Below are positions 22,215 through 33,966 of a stretch of DNA of 64,000 nt, in pieces (position 1 is the first letter of the stretch; each line of letters begins with the position of its first letter). Position numbers and translations under genes: made by a program. Under the pieces are notes generated by a model. The model searched no databases and was not told the origin of the DNA. It saw nothing but the letters and a program-made list of their open reading frames with translations. The stretch is from Cannabis sativa (taxonomy: Eukaryota > Streptophyta > Magnoliopsida > Rosales > Cannabaceae). The stretch covers positions 74,451,595 to 74,515,594 of the forward strand of contig NC_083601.1 of the NCBI RefSeq assembly GCF_029168945.1. The letters are read 5' to 3'.

Positions 22215-23150
22215 TCAAGTTTGCCGTCTTTCTTTCTTAAGACATGAGCAGGGCACCCCTGCAGTTACGTAATGGCGTAAACTAGGTGTACGACCAATCC
22301 ATAGTTCTAAAGGTGTCTTAGGGATTGATTTAGATGGAACAACATTTAAAATGTCGGTTGCCATCTGAATTGCATATCCCCAGAAGGACGTAGGTAGAGT
22401 TGAAAAACTAAGCATGGACCTAACCATTTCCAAAAGCGTGCGATTCCGTCTTTCTGCAACTCCATTTTGCTGTGGAGTGATAGGGGCGGTTAATTGGGAT
22501 TCAATTCCAAGTTCAATTAAATGATCTTTGAACTGCATATCCATATATTCTCCACCCCTATCAGTTCGCAAGATCTTTAATGTTTTACCCAATTGGTTTT
22601 GAGCCAATGCGTGAAATTCCTGAAACTTTGCAAATGTTTCAGATTTCTTATGCATAAGGTAAATATGTCCATATCTAGAGTAATCGTCAATGAAAGTGAC
22701 AAAATACTCATAACCACCTCGGGCTTTGACATTCAAAGGTCCGCAGACATCGGAATGCACTAACCCTAGGGGTTGTTTGGCACGCTCTCCATTTGCAGAG
22801 AAAGAACATTTAGTCATTTTTCCTTCTATGCAGGACTCGCATACTGGCAGTTCACCTAGGACGATATTTTTCAATGGACCGTCTTTGGTTAGCCTATTGA
22901 GTCTATCAAAGCCTATATGACCTAAACGTAAATGCCATAGATATGTTTCATTATGATCAACAATCTTTTGCTTTTTGTGGTTTCTAGGTTTAGCTACCTT
23001 AAAAAGTTCGTTATGTAGGGCAAATGGTGTTTCTGGTCTAAGAACATAAAGCCCCTGTTCCATGGATGCAACACAAATCTGAATGTCATTTCGAGAAATG
23101 GTAGAACTAGAACTTGAAAAATCTAATTTTATTGTTGCAATTGTAAGCAT
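22215..23150 (-). pseudogene. Element C integrase (copia)
   Basis: 311 codons with an HHCC zinc finger (H73, H78, C104, C107) and catalytic D134 (HSDVCGP), D197 (RTDRGGEY) and E233 (NGVAERRNRT), with 35 residues between the last two. The N-terminal 50 residues are the protease-integrase linker (EQGLYVLRPE). The C-terminus is frameshifted after GVPCSCL into a basic tail, so it does not join the RT frame. Confidence 0.92.
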
Positions 23151-23480
23151 GAAACAGAAACCAAGTTTCTACTGAAATTTGGAATGTATAAGACATTGTC
23201 TAATTCCAAAATTCTGTTTTGAAACTTGAGTTTGGCTTTTCCTCTAGCTCTAACCGAAACCATTTCGCCATTACCAACTTTAAGTTTCAACTCTCCGGAT
23301 TTCAAAGAATTCCAATTCTCAAGCAAGTGCAATGAACAACTTACATGGTTTGTAGACCCAGAATCAAGAATCCAAATGGATTTATCATTCTCTAACACAC
23401 ATGATTCGAAGACTAAAGCATTACTGCTTATTCGTTTGTTAATTGTTGTTCTTGCTGGTTCATTATGTTGTGAAGTATAA
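23129..23480 (-). pseudogene. Element C protease and gag end remnant
   Basis: The open piece 23398-23129 (89 codons) has the protease loop WILDSGSTNHV and the C-terminal VLYIPNFSRNLVSVS block. It overlaps the integrase frame by 22 bp in a different frame. Upstream (23399-23480) gag coding is already disrupted, and no zinc knuckle remains in frame. Confidence 0.8.
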
Positions 23481-23907
23481 CTTGAAGAAGTGGAAACACT
23501 TTCTCTTATCTTCTAAACTAAGCTTGAAGTAGTAGGATTTATGGAGTTATGAACTATTTGCTCTTCAGAGTGAACAATTCCCAGCTTACCTGCTTTCTGG
23601 AATTTAAAGTCCATCATGAGCATATGTGAAGTATTTACTCTGACAAGGAGTTTATAACTTCAAGTTCAATTGCTAAGATATTAACTAGGAGTGGAATGGG
23701 AAGAGGGTTATAGACACTACAACACATCAATAAAACAGAAGTAAGGTTTCGGTTCAAAATTCATACACAAGTTCAGAAAATAACATATAATCACATATGT
23801 TATAAAAATACTAAATCTAACATAGTTTATTTTCCAAGGTTTCCAACATAATGAAATATAGTGTCCCGGTAGGCGAGAGTCAAAGATAACATTAGTTGAA
23901 TAGAGTT
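23481..23907 (-). other. Element C degraded gag and end of leader
   Basis: Homologous to A at about 17270-17480 by eye, but with no open frame. It contains, reversed, the leader motif tgtcccggtaggcgagagtc at 23862. B is inserted right next to it. Confidence 0.6.
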
Positions 23908-23912
23908 GTCAG
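23908..23912. repeat. Target-site duplication of element B, left copy (gtcag)
   Basis: gtcag immediately precedes B's LTR and is repeated at 33962-33966. Joining the flanks restores the leader sequence seen in element A (gatgagttgacaactctatt, about 17254). Confidence 0.95.
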
Positions 23913-25795
23913 TGTTGGGTTTTATGCCCTAAATAAAACTCATTTCAATATAATCAGATTTACTTATTAATATAGATCAGAAATAACATTTAATGTTGCA
24001 TGGTTCACATGATTTATTTCATGATTATATGTACATAATGTATAAATTCATCTGAAACCCTTTTCACATACTTGATCCTGTTTATTGTGTCGTCAACACA
24101 TTGGAAAGTAAACATGACTATGTGAATAAAGTTTCCTAGATTTATCAGACATAGGGTTTTACTGATATGATAATCTACAACAAGAGTTTACTTGTATTTG
24201 GAGAAATACTATGTTCTTTCCAGAGCATTGGTTAAAGTAAAGCTCAGGTTGGATGCATGGAGTATGCATCGGAAGGGACCGATATTGAACTTTGACTTAG
24301 ATTTATTAAACTTACCGTAATATCTATTCAAGTCAATATCGCCTAGTTGATCCTAGATCAAATGATCTTAATCCTGATATGATTAGGCTCAATCTTGAAA
24401 GGCTATTCGTGTTCTTTGATTTGTTAGTTAAGCCTACTTTTAGGTCAGGGTGATACGTACATTTTGGGAACACGGTAGTGCAATTGAGTGGGAGCGCTAT
24501 CATAAACATGGAATCTATAGCTTCTATCTGGCGAATAGTAAGCAAAGGATGATCTCCTTCGAGCTTGACCAAACAAACATAAATGGTGGAGTACTCATTT
24601 CACATTAGCTGAAATATCATTTATACGGGGTCAAGTGTTTTAAGGAATAAATACATTGTAGGGTGTAACGGTAATTTAATCCCTTTACAGTGTAGATCAT
24701 TCATATAGAGGATCATTGATCACATTAGGATTATAACAATGGATAACTAATGATGTGTCTATATGGTGGAACATATAGAGCATTCTATATACTGAGAGTG
24801 CAATTCTAAGTTCTATGCGTGGATTCAACGAAGAATTAATAAGTTAGTGAATTTTAGTGCTAAATTCTTGATCTACTTATTGGAAGCTCGGTTATATAGA
24901 CCCATGGTCCCCCCACTAGTTGAGATAATATTGCTTGTAAGACTCATGTAATTGGTTTTGATTAATCAATTATAATTCACAAGTTAGACTATGTCTATTT
25001 GTGAAATTTTCACTAAGTAAGGGCGAAATTGTAAAGAAAGAGTTTATAGGGGCATATTTGTTAATTATGATACTTTGTATGGTTCAATTAATAAATATGA
25101 TAAATGACAATATTATTTAATAATTATTTATAGTTATTAAATAGTTAGAATTGGCATTTAAATGATTGAATTAGGAAATTGGCATTTTTGAGAAAATCAG
25201 ATACAAAAGGTGTTAAAATTGCAAAATTGCAAAGCCCAAGGCCCAATCCATTAAGTGTATGGTCGGCCACCTTTGTAGCTTTTTTAAATGATTTTTTTCA
25301 TTATTTTAATGCCATATAATTCAAATCAAACCCTAGAGGAATGCTATAAATAGATAGTGAAGGCTTCAGGAAAAATACACTTTCTGAATCAGAAAAACCT
25401 GAGCCTCCACTCTCTTCTCTAGCCGCCACTCTCTCTCTCTTTTCTTCCTCAATATTTCGAATCTCTCTTAGTGATTAGAGTAGTGCCCACACACATCAAG
25501 TGATACCTCAATCATAGTGAGGAAGATCGTGAAGAAAGATCATCAGCAAAGGAGATTCAGCATCAAAGATTCAGAGAAAGAGATCCAGGTTCAGATATTG
25601 ATAATGCTCGCTACGAGAAAGGAATCAAGGGCTAGATATCTGAACGGAAGGAGTCATATTATTCCGCTGCACCCAATGTAAGGTTTCTTAAACTTTATAT
25701 GTGTTTATTTCATCGTTTTAGAAAGTTCATATTTAGGATGTTAATAAACATACTTGTGAGTAGATCTAAGATCCTGGTAAAATAAATTTCCAACA
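23913..25795 (+). repeat. 5' LTR of element B
   Basis: 1883 bp, TGTTGGG...CCAACA. The only difference from the 3' LTR that I noticed by eye is a pair of compensating one-base shifts at about 25608-25618. It contains the antisense ORF at 24333-24572. Confidence 0.96.
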
Positions 25796-25797
25796 AC

Positions 25798-25814
25798 TGG
25801 CCTCAGAGCCATGG
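25798..25814 (+). other. Primer binding site of element B
   Basis: tggcctcagagccatgg, two bases after the LTR end; complementary to the 3' end of a Met-type tRNA as in most copia elements. Confidence 0.85.
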
Positions 25815-28800
25815 TAATTGATTTACTTGCAAGAAATTTGGACTTTAAAACGATTGTTTGTATGTTCTTTGGATGGTATCATGTTGTATTGAGTGTTATT
25901 TGATGATTGATTGATGATTGTGAAATTTTCGTGAAAAATAATTGTTATTTCGGTTCTGGCATTATTTTTATTGGATAGTATGGAAAAAATTAAGCAAGTT
26001 AGCCTTTTACAGAACTCAATTTGGATTTTATTTGAATTAGTTATGATTTTTTGAAGATTTGACAAAATCGGGTTTGTCTTGATAGTTTGCGATCGCAGAA
26101 CTGTCCGTACAGTTTCGGATTTTTTCCTTTTTCTTCAATTTTTCATACTTTTTCATGGAATTAACTTCCAATTTTTTGTATGGTTTTGTATATATACTAT
26201 TACTATTCCTAATTCAATTCTAATTATCATTTTGAATTAATTTTTTTTAATTTAATTCAAGATATTAGTGTAATTTGAATTTGAATAGAATTAGTATTTA
26301 TCTTTTTGCTTAAAAAAAATCTATCTTATTTTAAAATTTGATTATATCTTATCTTATTTTAAATTTTAAAAATAAGATATTTATAATCATTTAATTTTTA
26401 AATGATATAAGATATTTTGCTAATTTTTTAAATTTTGTTATTTTATTTATTTAAATTACATTTAAAATTTGAAAAAGATATTTATATCTTTTCTAATTTT
26501 TTATTTAATTTTTATTTATAAAATAACATTTAAAATTTAAAAGTAGTTAGCAAATTTTTGAAATGATATTTAGGTTGGTTGAAACCTAATTTTTCAAAAA
26601 TTGTAGGTTTAATTTTTAAATTTTTTTTAAATTTCGAATTTTTTTTAAATTTTTTAAAAATTTTCGAAATTTTTTTTATTTTTTTTTATTTAATTAATTA
26701 TTTTCGAAATTAAATATTTATTTAAAATTAAATAAATCCTACATCCAACTATCCAGCTAACCTTGTTGCAGGAGTATGTGTTTTAGCTTATGTGTAAGTT
26801 TTTAAAACCTATTATTACTTGATTGCAAATAGCCATGGTTACTTTTTGCCAGATCTAATGATCTGATGGCTCCCTTGGTCAAGATAATAATTTGTAACAG
26901 GTAAATTTTACAATCTTCTTTCATCTGTGTATGACCTAGCAACATGATAGGACCCATCCAAAGTGTGCCTGTGTGAGCCTATGTGTTTAATTTTATTATA
27001 GATGCATATAGGTTAATGTTGCTAAATAAAATGTCATAGTCATTGATAGATTTTATTTAGGCCCATTTAGTTTTGGGCTTATTCAATTAATAACAGTTGT
27101 TCTTATTAAGGTTAAATTCCTCTCTTTTGGGCCTTGTGTGAGAGTTGGGAGCCATAGAAGTGGGTACGACATACTGAACCCAGCACCCCCTCACACAAAC
27201 CACCCCAATTGTGAAGGCCCATTTGCTCGATTTGAATGATTTGTACTAGGTTAATTAAACTAGTTTAACCTAATAAAATTGATTAGCAACATAATTAATT
27301 TCATTTATTTTGAAATTAATTTAAGAAAAATATAGTTTAAGGAATTTTATATTCTAAGCTAAACTATATGTATTTTCTTGTATTTAATTAAATATAGAAT
27401 TATAACCATCTAGATTCTTTCTGGAACTTAATTTAAATTTTTCATTAAATATTCCTATTTAAGTTGATATTTAGTTATCTTCAACTAACCAACTTAAATC
27501 TGAATATCTTTTGAATTCAAAATTTCAAAATTAAGTTGAGGAATTTTAGGCATTGGTTATTAAGATTCTTTAGATATTTTTTAAGTTAATATCTTTTCAA
27601 ATATTAACTTAAAATGGAATATTTTCAAATTAAGTGGTTACAACTTAATTTTTGATATTTAATTAAATTTAAATTTGAAAATATTTAAGTTCTAGATTTT
27701 TCTAGTACAACTTAAATTAGATATTTTTTCAAATTTTGTGGAAAAGATACTTAGTCAAATAAGATATTTTCTAGATAGTTATTACTAGACTACTTATTAT
27801 TTCTAATATTAAATAGGAAAATATTATAAATTGTGAAATTAATTATTTATTAATTAATTTTGGTACAATTTATTTTAAGTATATTTTTCCTAGTATTAAA
27901 CTAGAGATTAATAATTAAGCATTCTCTACACTTAATTATTTATTTCTTGAATTTAATACATTTAATTAATTTGAAAATTAAATATCTAAGTTGATTTTTA
28001 TCATCATACTTAAATATTTCTTTTTCATGACATTTAATTAAATAGAAAATTATTTTTAGTTGAAATTTATTTTTTCAACTAAATTTAAATAATTTTCAAA
28101 ATATATATTTTTTCTTTATTTTATTAATCAATTTTCGAAATTGCATTTCTTAAATGCTAGAATTTCGAATTTTATCTTGAAAAATAGATTAAGTTGTAAA
28201 TTAATTATTTTAATTAATTCTTGGATCAACTTAAATCAATGATTTTTTCATTTATTGATTAATTTAAAATAAATTGAATTAAAGTATATTATTAGAAATA
28301 GAATTAATTAGTCAAAGGAAAATCTAGATAGGTGATATTTTTGCTTGAAGTATTTTTCTAGTGTATTTAATTAAATAGAAAATTAATATTTAAGTTGATT
28401 TTCATCATCATACTTAAATATTTGTAATTTTTCTTATATATTTAATTAAATAGGAAAATTATATTTTTTGTTGTAAATTAATTTTATTAATTAATTTTGG
28501 GCCAACATTAAATTAGAATAATTTTTCCAGGATTTATTTTTTATTTTAATATGCATTTTTCGAAAATTGTATTCTTATATACTTTAATTTTTCGAAATGC
28601 AATATATATTTATAGAAAATTAAATTTGAGTTGTAAATTAATTTAAATTAATTTTGTAACAACTTAAATATTTTTTTCTAAATATTTATTGGAAATTATT
28701 ACTAAGATGGAAATAATTCATGTTATTTTCATATCCATCTAAGTAAAATTTATAAATATTAAATTAAAATTTATATTTAGAATTTTTCATTCTAAATTGG

Positions 28801-29300
28801 AAATTTTAAATAAATAAATATATATTTAAAATAAATAGAATAAATAAAGAGAATAAAAGAAAATACAACTCTTTTTAAATAATGAGCTTTATTATCAAGA
28901 GACATTCGATCTCCATTGTGGGTTTTACACCGCGTTTGTTTTAGTGAGTAATCCTCCCTAATGGAGGAACGTTCATTAGCAATTTCGCACCGTTTAACCT
29001 CGCATGATAAGTAGTTTGTAAGTGTTTTGTATGGTATGGATCACCCTAATGGTGGCGACCATACTTGACTTGCAAATTATGAAACAATGGTGGAAGCTCA
29101 TAAGATAGAATTGCCTTGACTCTCGCCTAAACGGGACAACGGCGAATTCCAATCTTGATCGAATAAAAGGTTGCTAGAATGTTTAACATTTTAGACGAGT
29201 GACAACTCTATTCAATGAATGGTAGCTTTGACTCTCGCCTAAACGGGACAACGATATCGGTTTGTTGAAAACCTTGGAAATTATTTAGGATTGTAAGTTT
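25815..29300 (+). other. Leader and lost gag region of element B
   Basis: Very AT-rich, no gene. Landmarks shared with A and C: a short GC-richer patch at 26065-26115 (much smaller than in A), the block at 27060-27200, and twin ttgactctcgcctaaacggg motifs at 29116 and 29228. An extra 1.1 kb of AT-rich sequence (about 27735-28860) has no counterpart in A. Confidence 0.65.
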
Positions 29301-32062
29301 TAGTATTTTCACTTGTCATTCCTACTTACTATATGTTTATAATTTACGAATTGTGTATGAATTTATATTGAACCATGTTATTTTCTGTTATTAAGTTGTA
29401 GTTTAATTTCGAATCTTCATTGTTGGTCTAACTTGGCTTGTTTATCTAATGAGATAAATCCCTAGTGGATTTTCACCATTAGACATACATAATAGTGTTA
29501 GATCTCGAAAGATAAATATTGTATATGCGACATCTAGTTGTTCATCAATTGATGACACCTTAGACTAGTATTTTTACGATATAAAACAAGAAGATTATAT
29601 AAATAAGATTACTTTGACTTTCGCTAATCGAAGCATCGTTGGATTCTTATTTTAAACGAAATTATCCTAATTCCTCTTAGCTTATTCATTTCGAATTAGC
29701 TTTCAAATATATCATTGGATGAATGGTCTATGAATCATTTCATGTCATTATATTTTCTCTTAAGAAATTAAATGACGCATATGATTATAACCCCGAAATT
29801 CTATTCCCAATTGATATAAATCCTCAATCTTAGAAATCTCCTACTTGTATGGGCAAATCTGACTTAGAGTTTGTATTAGTAGTGCTGGTCCAAGATAGAA
29901 TTACTCATAATATTTGGTATAAATTTAAGTCTTTGACTTTAATTTTAGATTCCAAATAGAAATTTTCTTATATTTCTAATTCCAGATACAATACAGTTAC
30001 ACTTTCTCAAGTGTTTAATATCCATCTTCTATTAATGGATTAAAACTGTATGGAATATGAGTTAGGTGATTCATGACCGGGATCCACTTGCAGTATTCTA
30101 AGAACTCTTTGATGTAACTAAACCTATGTCATCAATAGACACTACCACATTTTTTTTAATCTATGGCATTTGTATCTTGTTCATAATGGATTTGACAAGA
30201 TCAATCTCTGCAAAGAGTTAATATGCCTATATCCACTGAAAGTAGTTCATCTCGTTCGCAGATGGATGTACATTCAGGGGTGGATATGAGTTTTTCGTTG
30301 TATTCTTAAAACGATAACTCTAGATTATACCTTATGCAAAGAAATTTGAAATGTGTGAAAAATTTCATTAATTTCTAGCAATGGTTAAACACCATTAAGG
30401 TAAGTGGTTAAAGATCTTGCGGGCGATAGGGGTGGAGAAATAGTTAGTAGATATGCAGTTCAAAGATCATTAAATTGATTTTTGAATTATATCCAAACTT
30501 ACCTCCCCAGAAATTTCGAGTTGCATGTTGATGATTAGTTACTAGTCGTTGCCTAAATCCTTCTATGGTAATACAATTTCAGAATGATGTAATGGTTGTA
30601 TACTTAATGTAAATCATTACTAGATTCATGGATGACCTAATCAAAATCTTAAGAAAAGCTAGAACTGTTAACCATGGTTTCTTAGCTATTCTAAGTGATT
30701 AGGGGTGGACCATCCCATTGTCAATAGATAAGAAAGTGTTTGTTCAAACAGATACTACTTTTCTAAGAAAATGACTAAGTCTGGAAAACAAGTAGCAAAC
30801 AAAGGAGATATTTAATTCTCGATTCCAAAAGTGTTCTATCATTTTATATGACATATGATGATCCCACTGCCTCTGTTGTCTTGTCACAACCAAAGAGGTT
30901 AATACCATTTAGTTTTCTTCGACATAATTCGCGGTACCTTGTCGTAGTGGGAGAGTTTCTAGGAACTCACCTTCTTATGACTTGGGAGACACTAGTGATT
31001 AAAATCCATTGTGAGTTTAAACAAGTAATGGATTGTCAAGATAAGAAACTAAGAAGAAAGCCAATAGAACTATGGTTTAATCCATTCACATGGAATGACC
31101 TAAAGTTTTCTATTACAAGGACATAAAAGGAAATTTTCGTTAATAAGTCTATTCTATGGACTTAACAAAACTTCCTGTTCCTAGTATTATAGGTTTGAGT
31201 TTATCTAAACCTATGGCTTGTGGTATACCTGGTAATTACTTACTCTAATGCAAGCAACTTACTTTAGTAAGATGCTGAAGCATTTTCTTTCTAATGGCAA
31301 TCTATAGAAGCTTCACAACTTCTTAGGTATAGATTTTATTTATCTAAGGAAAAGTCTTAACTATTCCAGAAAAGATAAAGCCATGAAAGAATTTCTTACA
31401 TCAACAGTGAGAGGTCTTAGATATGCTTTTGTATGCCTTAGACCAGACACCTGCTGTTGAGTGGGAGTAATGAGTAGGTATCAGATTAATCCAGGAGAAG
31501 AACATTGGAAGACAATCAAGTAAATTTTAAGATTAAGAAGAGGAACTATATGTTAGTCTATAAGGGTGTGTTTAAAACTCTTAGACTACACCATATCAGA
31601 TTTCGAAATTTACCTATGTGCTAGTAAATCTTTCTGATAAGATGGTGATTACTCTGGGGGTGGAATAGTGATTTTGGAGAAGTGTAAAAACCTATCTGAA
31701 GTCTCTAAGTCTACCAGAGATAGACTGAATGTTAAAGCTGCAGGAAAGTTACTTATTCAGTCTAAGGAAAGTTCTATACATCTTTGGCACCATTCCAAAT
31801 TGCCTTAAACTACTAGTGTTAATTTCCTGATTAACCAAAAGTAGTTGCCAAAGGTATAGAATCGAGTATCCCAAGAGAGTAGACATATAGAGAGGAATTT
31901 CACATTATCAATGATTTTGTGATTAAAGGAAGAGTAATGGTGGAGAAAAGGTTGTGGTTAATTCAACCTTTCAGATCCTATTACGAGGAGTTTACTACTA
32001 CTACACTTGATTTGTATATCAAGGTGTTGAGATTATTTGAAACGCACTTTTTGTTTTATATT
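29301..32062 (+). pseudogene. Eroded pol region of element B
   Basis: No ORF above 92 codons, but traces of copia pol can be read across frames. An integrase-like patch (around 30415-30480, corresponding to the RTDRGGEY region of C) is followed by RT-like and RNase H-like patches near 31430-31560, where the tgctgttgagtgggagtaatgagtaggtatcag region corresponds to C's CYAVGIVSRYQ. Multiple indels and stops show long neutral decay, in contrast to the near-identical LTRs. Confidence 0.75.
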
Positions 32063-32078
32063 AGTGCAAGTGGGAGTT
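32063..32078 (+). other. Polypurine tract of element B
   Basis: agtgcaagtgggagtt directly before the 3' LTR; identical in core to the PPT of C. Confidence 0.88.
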
Positions 32079-33961
32079 TGTTGGGTTTTATGCCCTAAAT
32101 AAAACTCATTTCAATATAATCAGATTTACTTATTAATATAGATCAGAAATAACATTTAATGTTGCATGGTTCACATGATTTATTTCATGATTATATGTAC
32201 ATAATGTATAAATTCATCTGAAACCCTTTTCACATACTTGATCCTGTTTATTGTGTCGTCAACACATTGGAAAGTAAACATGACTATGTGAATAAAGTTT
32301 CCTAGATTTATCAGACATAGGGTTTTACTGATATGATAATCTACAACAAGAGTTTACTTGTATTTGGAGAAATACTATGTTCTTTCCAGAGCATTGGTTA
32401 AAGTAAAGCTCAGGTTGGATGCATGGAGTATGCATCGGAAGGGACCGATATTGAACTTTGACTTAGATTTATTAAACTTACCGTAATATCTATTCAAGTC
32501 AATATCGCCTAGTTGATCCTAGATCAAATGATCTTAATCCTGATATGATTAGGCTCAATCTTGAAAGGCTATTCGTGTTCTTTGATTTGTTAGTTAAGCC
32601 TACTTTTAGGTCAGGGTGATACGTACATTTTGGGAACACGGTAGTGCAATTGAGTGGGAGCGCTATCATAAACATGGAATCTATAGCTTCTATCTGGCGA
32701 ATAGTAAGCAAAGGATGATCTCCTTCGAGCTTGACCAAACAAACATAAATGGTGGAGTACTCATTTCACATTAGCTGAAATATCATTTATACGGGGTCAA
32801 GTGTTTTAAGGAATAAATACATTGTAGGGTGTAACGGTAATTTAATCCCTTTACAGTGTAGATCATTCATATAGAGGATCATTGATCACATTAGGATTAT
32901 AACAATGGATAACTAATGATGTGTCTATATGGTGGAACATATAGAGCATTCTATATACTGAGAGTGCAATTCTAAGTTCTATGCGTGGATTCAACGAAGA
33001 ATTAATAAGTTAGTGAATTTTAGTGCTAAATTCTTGATCTACTTATTGGAAGCTCGGTTATATAGACCCATGGTCCCCCCACTAGTTGAGATAATATTGC
33101 TTGTAAGACTCATGTAATTGGTTTTGATTAATCAATTATAATTCACAAGTTAGACTATGTCTATTTGTGAAATTTTCACTAAGTAAGGGCGAAATTGTAA
33201 AGAAAGAGTTTATAGGGGCATATTTGTTAATTATGATACTTTGTATGGTTCAATTAATAAATATGATAAATGACAATATTATTTAATAATTATTTATAGT
33301 TATTAAATAGTTAGAATTGGCATTTAAATGATTGAATTAGGAAATTGGCATTTTTGAGAAAATCAGATACAAAAGGTGTTAAAATTGCAAAATTGCAAAG
33401 CCCAAGGCCCAATCCATTAAGTGTATGGTCGGCCACCTTTGTAGCTTTTTTAAATGATTTTTTTCATTATTTTAATGCCATATAATTCAAATCAAACCCT
33501 AGAGGAATGCTATAAATAGATAGTGAAGGCTTCAGGAAAAATACACTTTCTGAATCAGAAAAACCTGAGCCTCCACTCTCTTCTCTAGCCGCCACTCTCT
33601 CTCTCTTTTCTTCCTCAATATTTCGAATCTCTCTTAGTGATTAGAGTAGTGCCCACACACATCAAGTGATACCTCAATCATAGTGAGGAAGATCGTGAAG
33701 AAAGATCATCAGCAAAGGAGATTCAGCATCAAAGATTCAGAGAAAGAGATCCAGGTTCAGATATTGATAATGCTCTGCTACAGAAAGGAATCAAGGGCTA
33801 GATATCTGAACGGAAGGAGTCATATTATTCCGCTGCACCCAATGTAAGGTTTCTTAAACTTTATATGTGTTTATTTCATCGTTTTAGAAAGTTCATATTT
33901 AGGATGTTAATAAACATACTTGTGAGTAGATCTAAGATCCTGGTAAAATAAATTTCCAACA
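32079..33961 (+). repeat. 3' LTR of element B
   Basis: 1883 bp, same length as the 5' LTR and visibly near identical; antisense ORF at 32499-32738. Followed by the second gtcag. Confidence 0.96.
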
Positions 33962-33966
33962 GTCAG
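33962..33966. repeat. Target-site duplication of element B, right copy (gtcag)
   Basis: Matches 23908-23912. Confidence 0.95.

Larger units (their letters stand above)
23913..33961 (+). mobile_element. Element B: full-length but coding-dead Ty1/copia retrotransposon
   Basis: Two 1883-bp LTRs (23913-25795 and 32079-33961) that look virtually identical, a Met-type PBS (25798-25814), a PPT (32063-32078) and a perfect 5-bp TSD (gtcag). The internal 6.3 kb has no long ORF, only eroded pol traces. It is a recent insertion into C of an element unable to make its own proteins, so it must have been mobilised in trans, plausibly by a relative of A or C. Confidence 0.95.

Noticed and set aside
30848..31126. 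92-codon ORF inside element B as a gene
   Set aside because: It lies in the eroded pol region and matches no domain in that frame; a chance open stretch.
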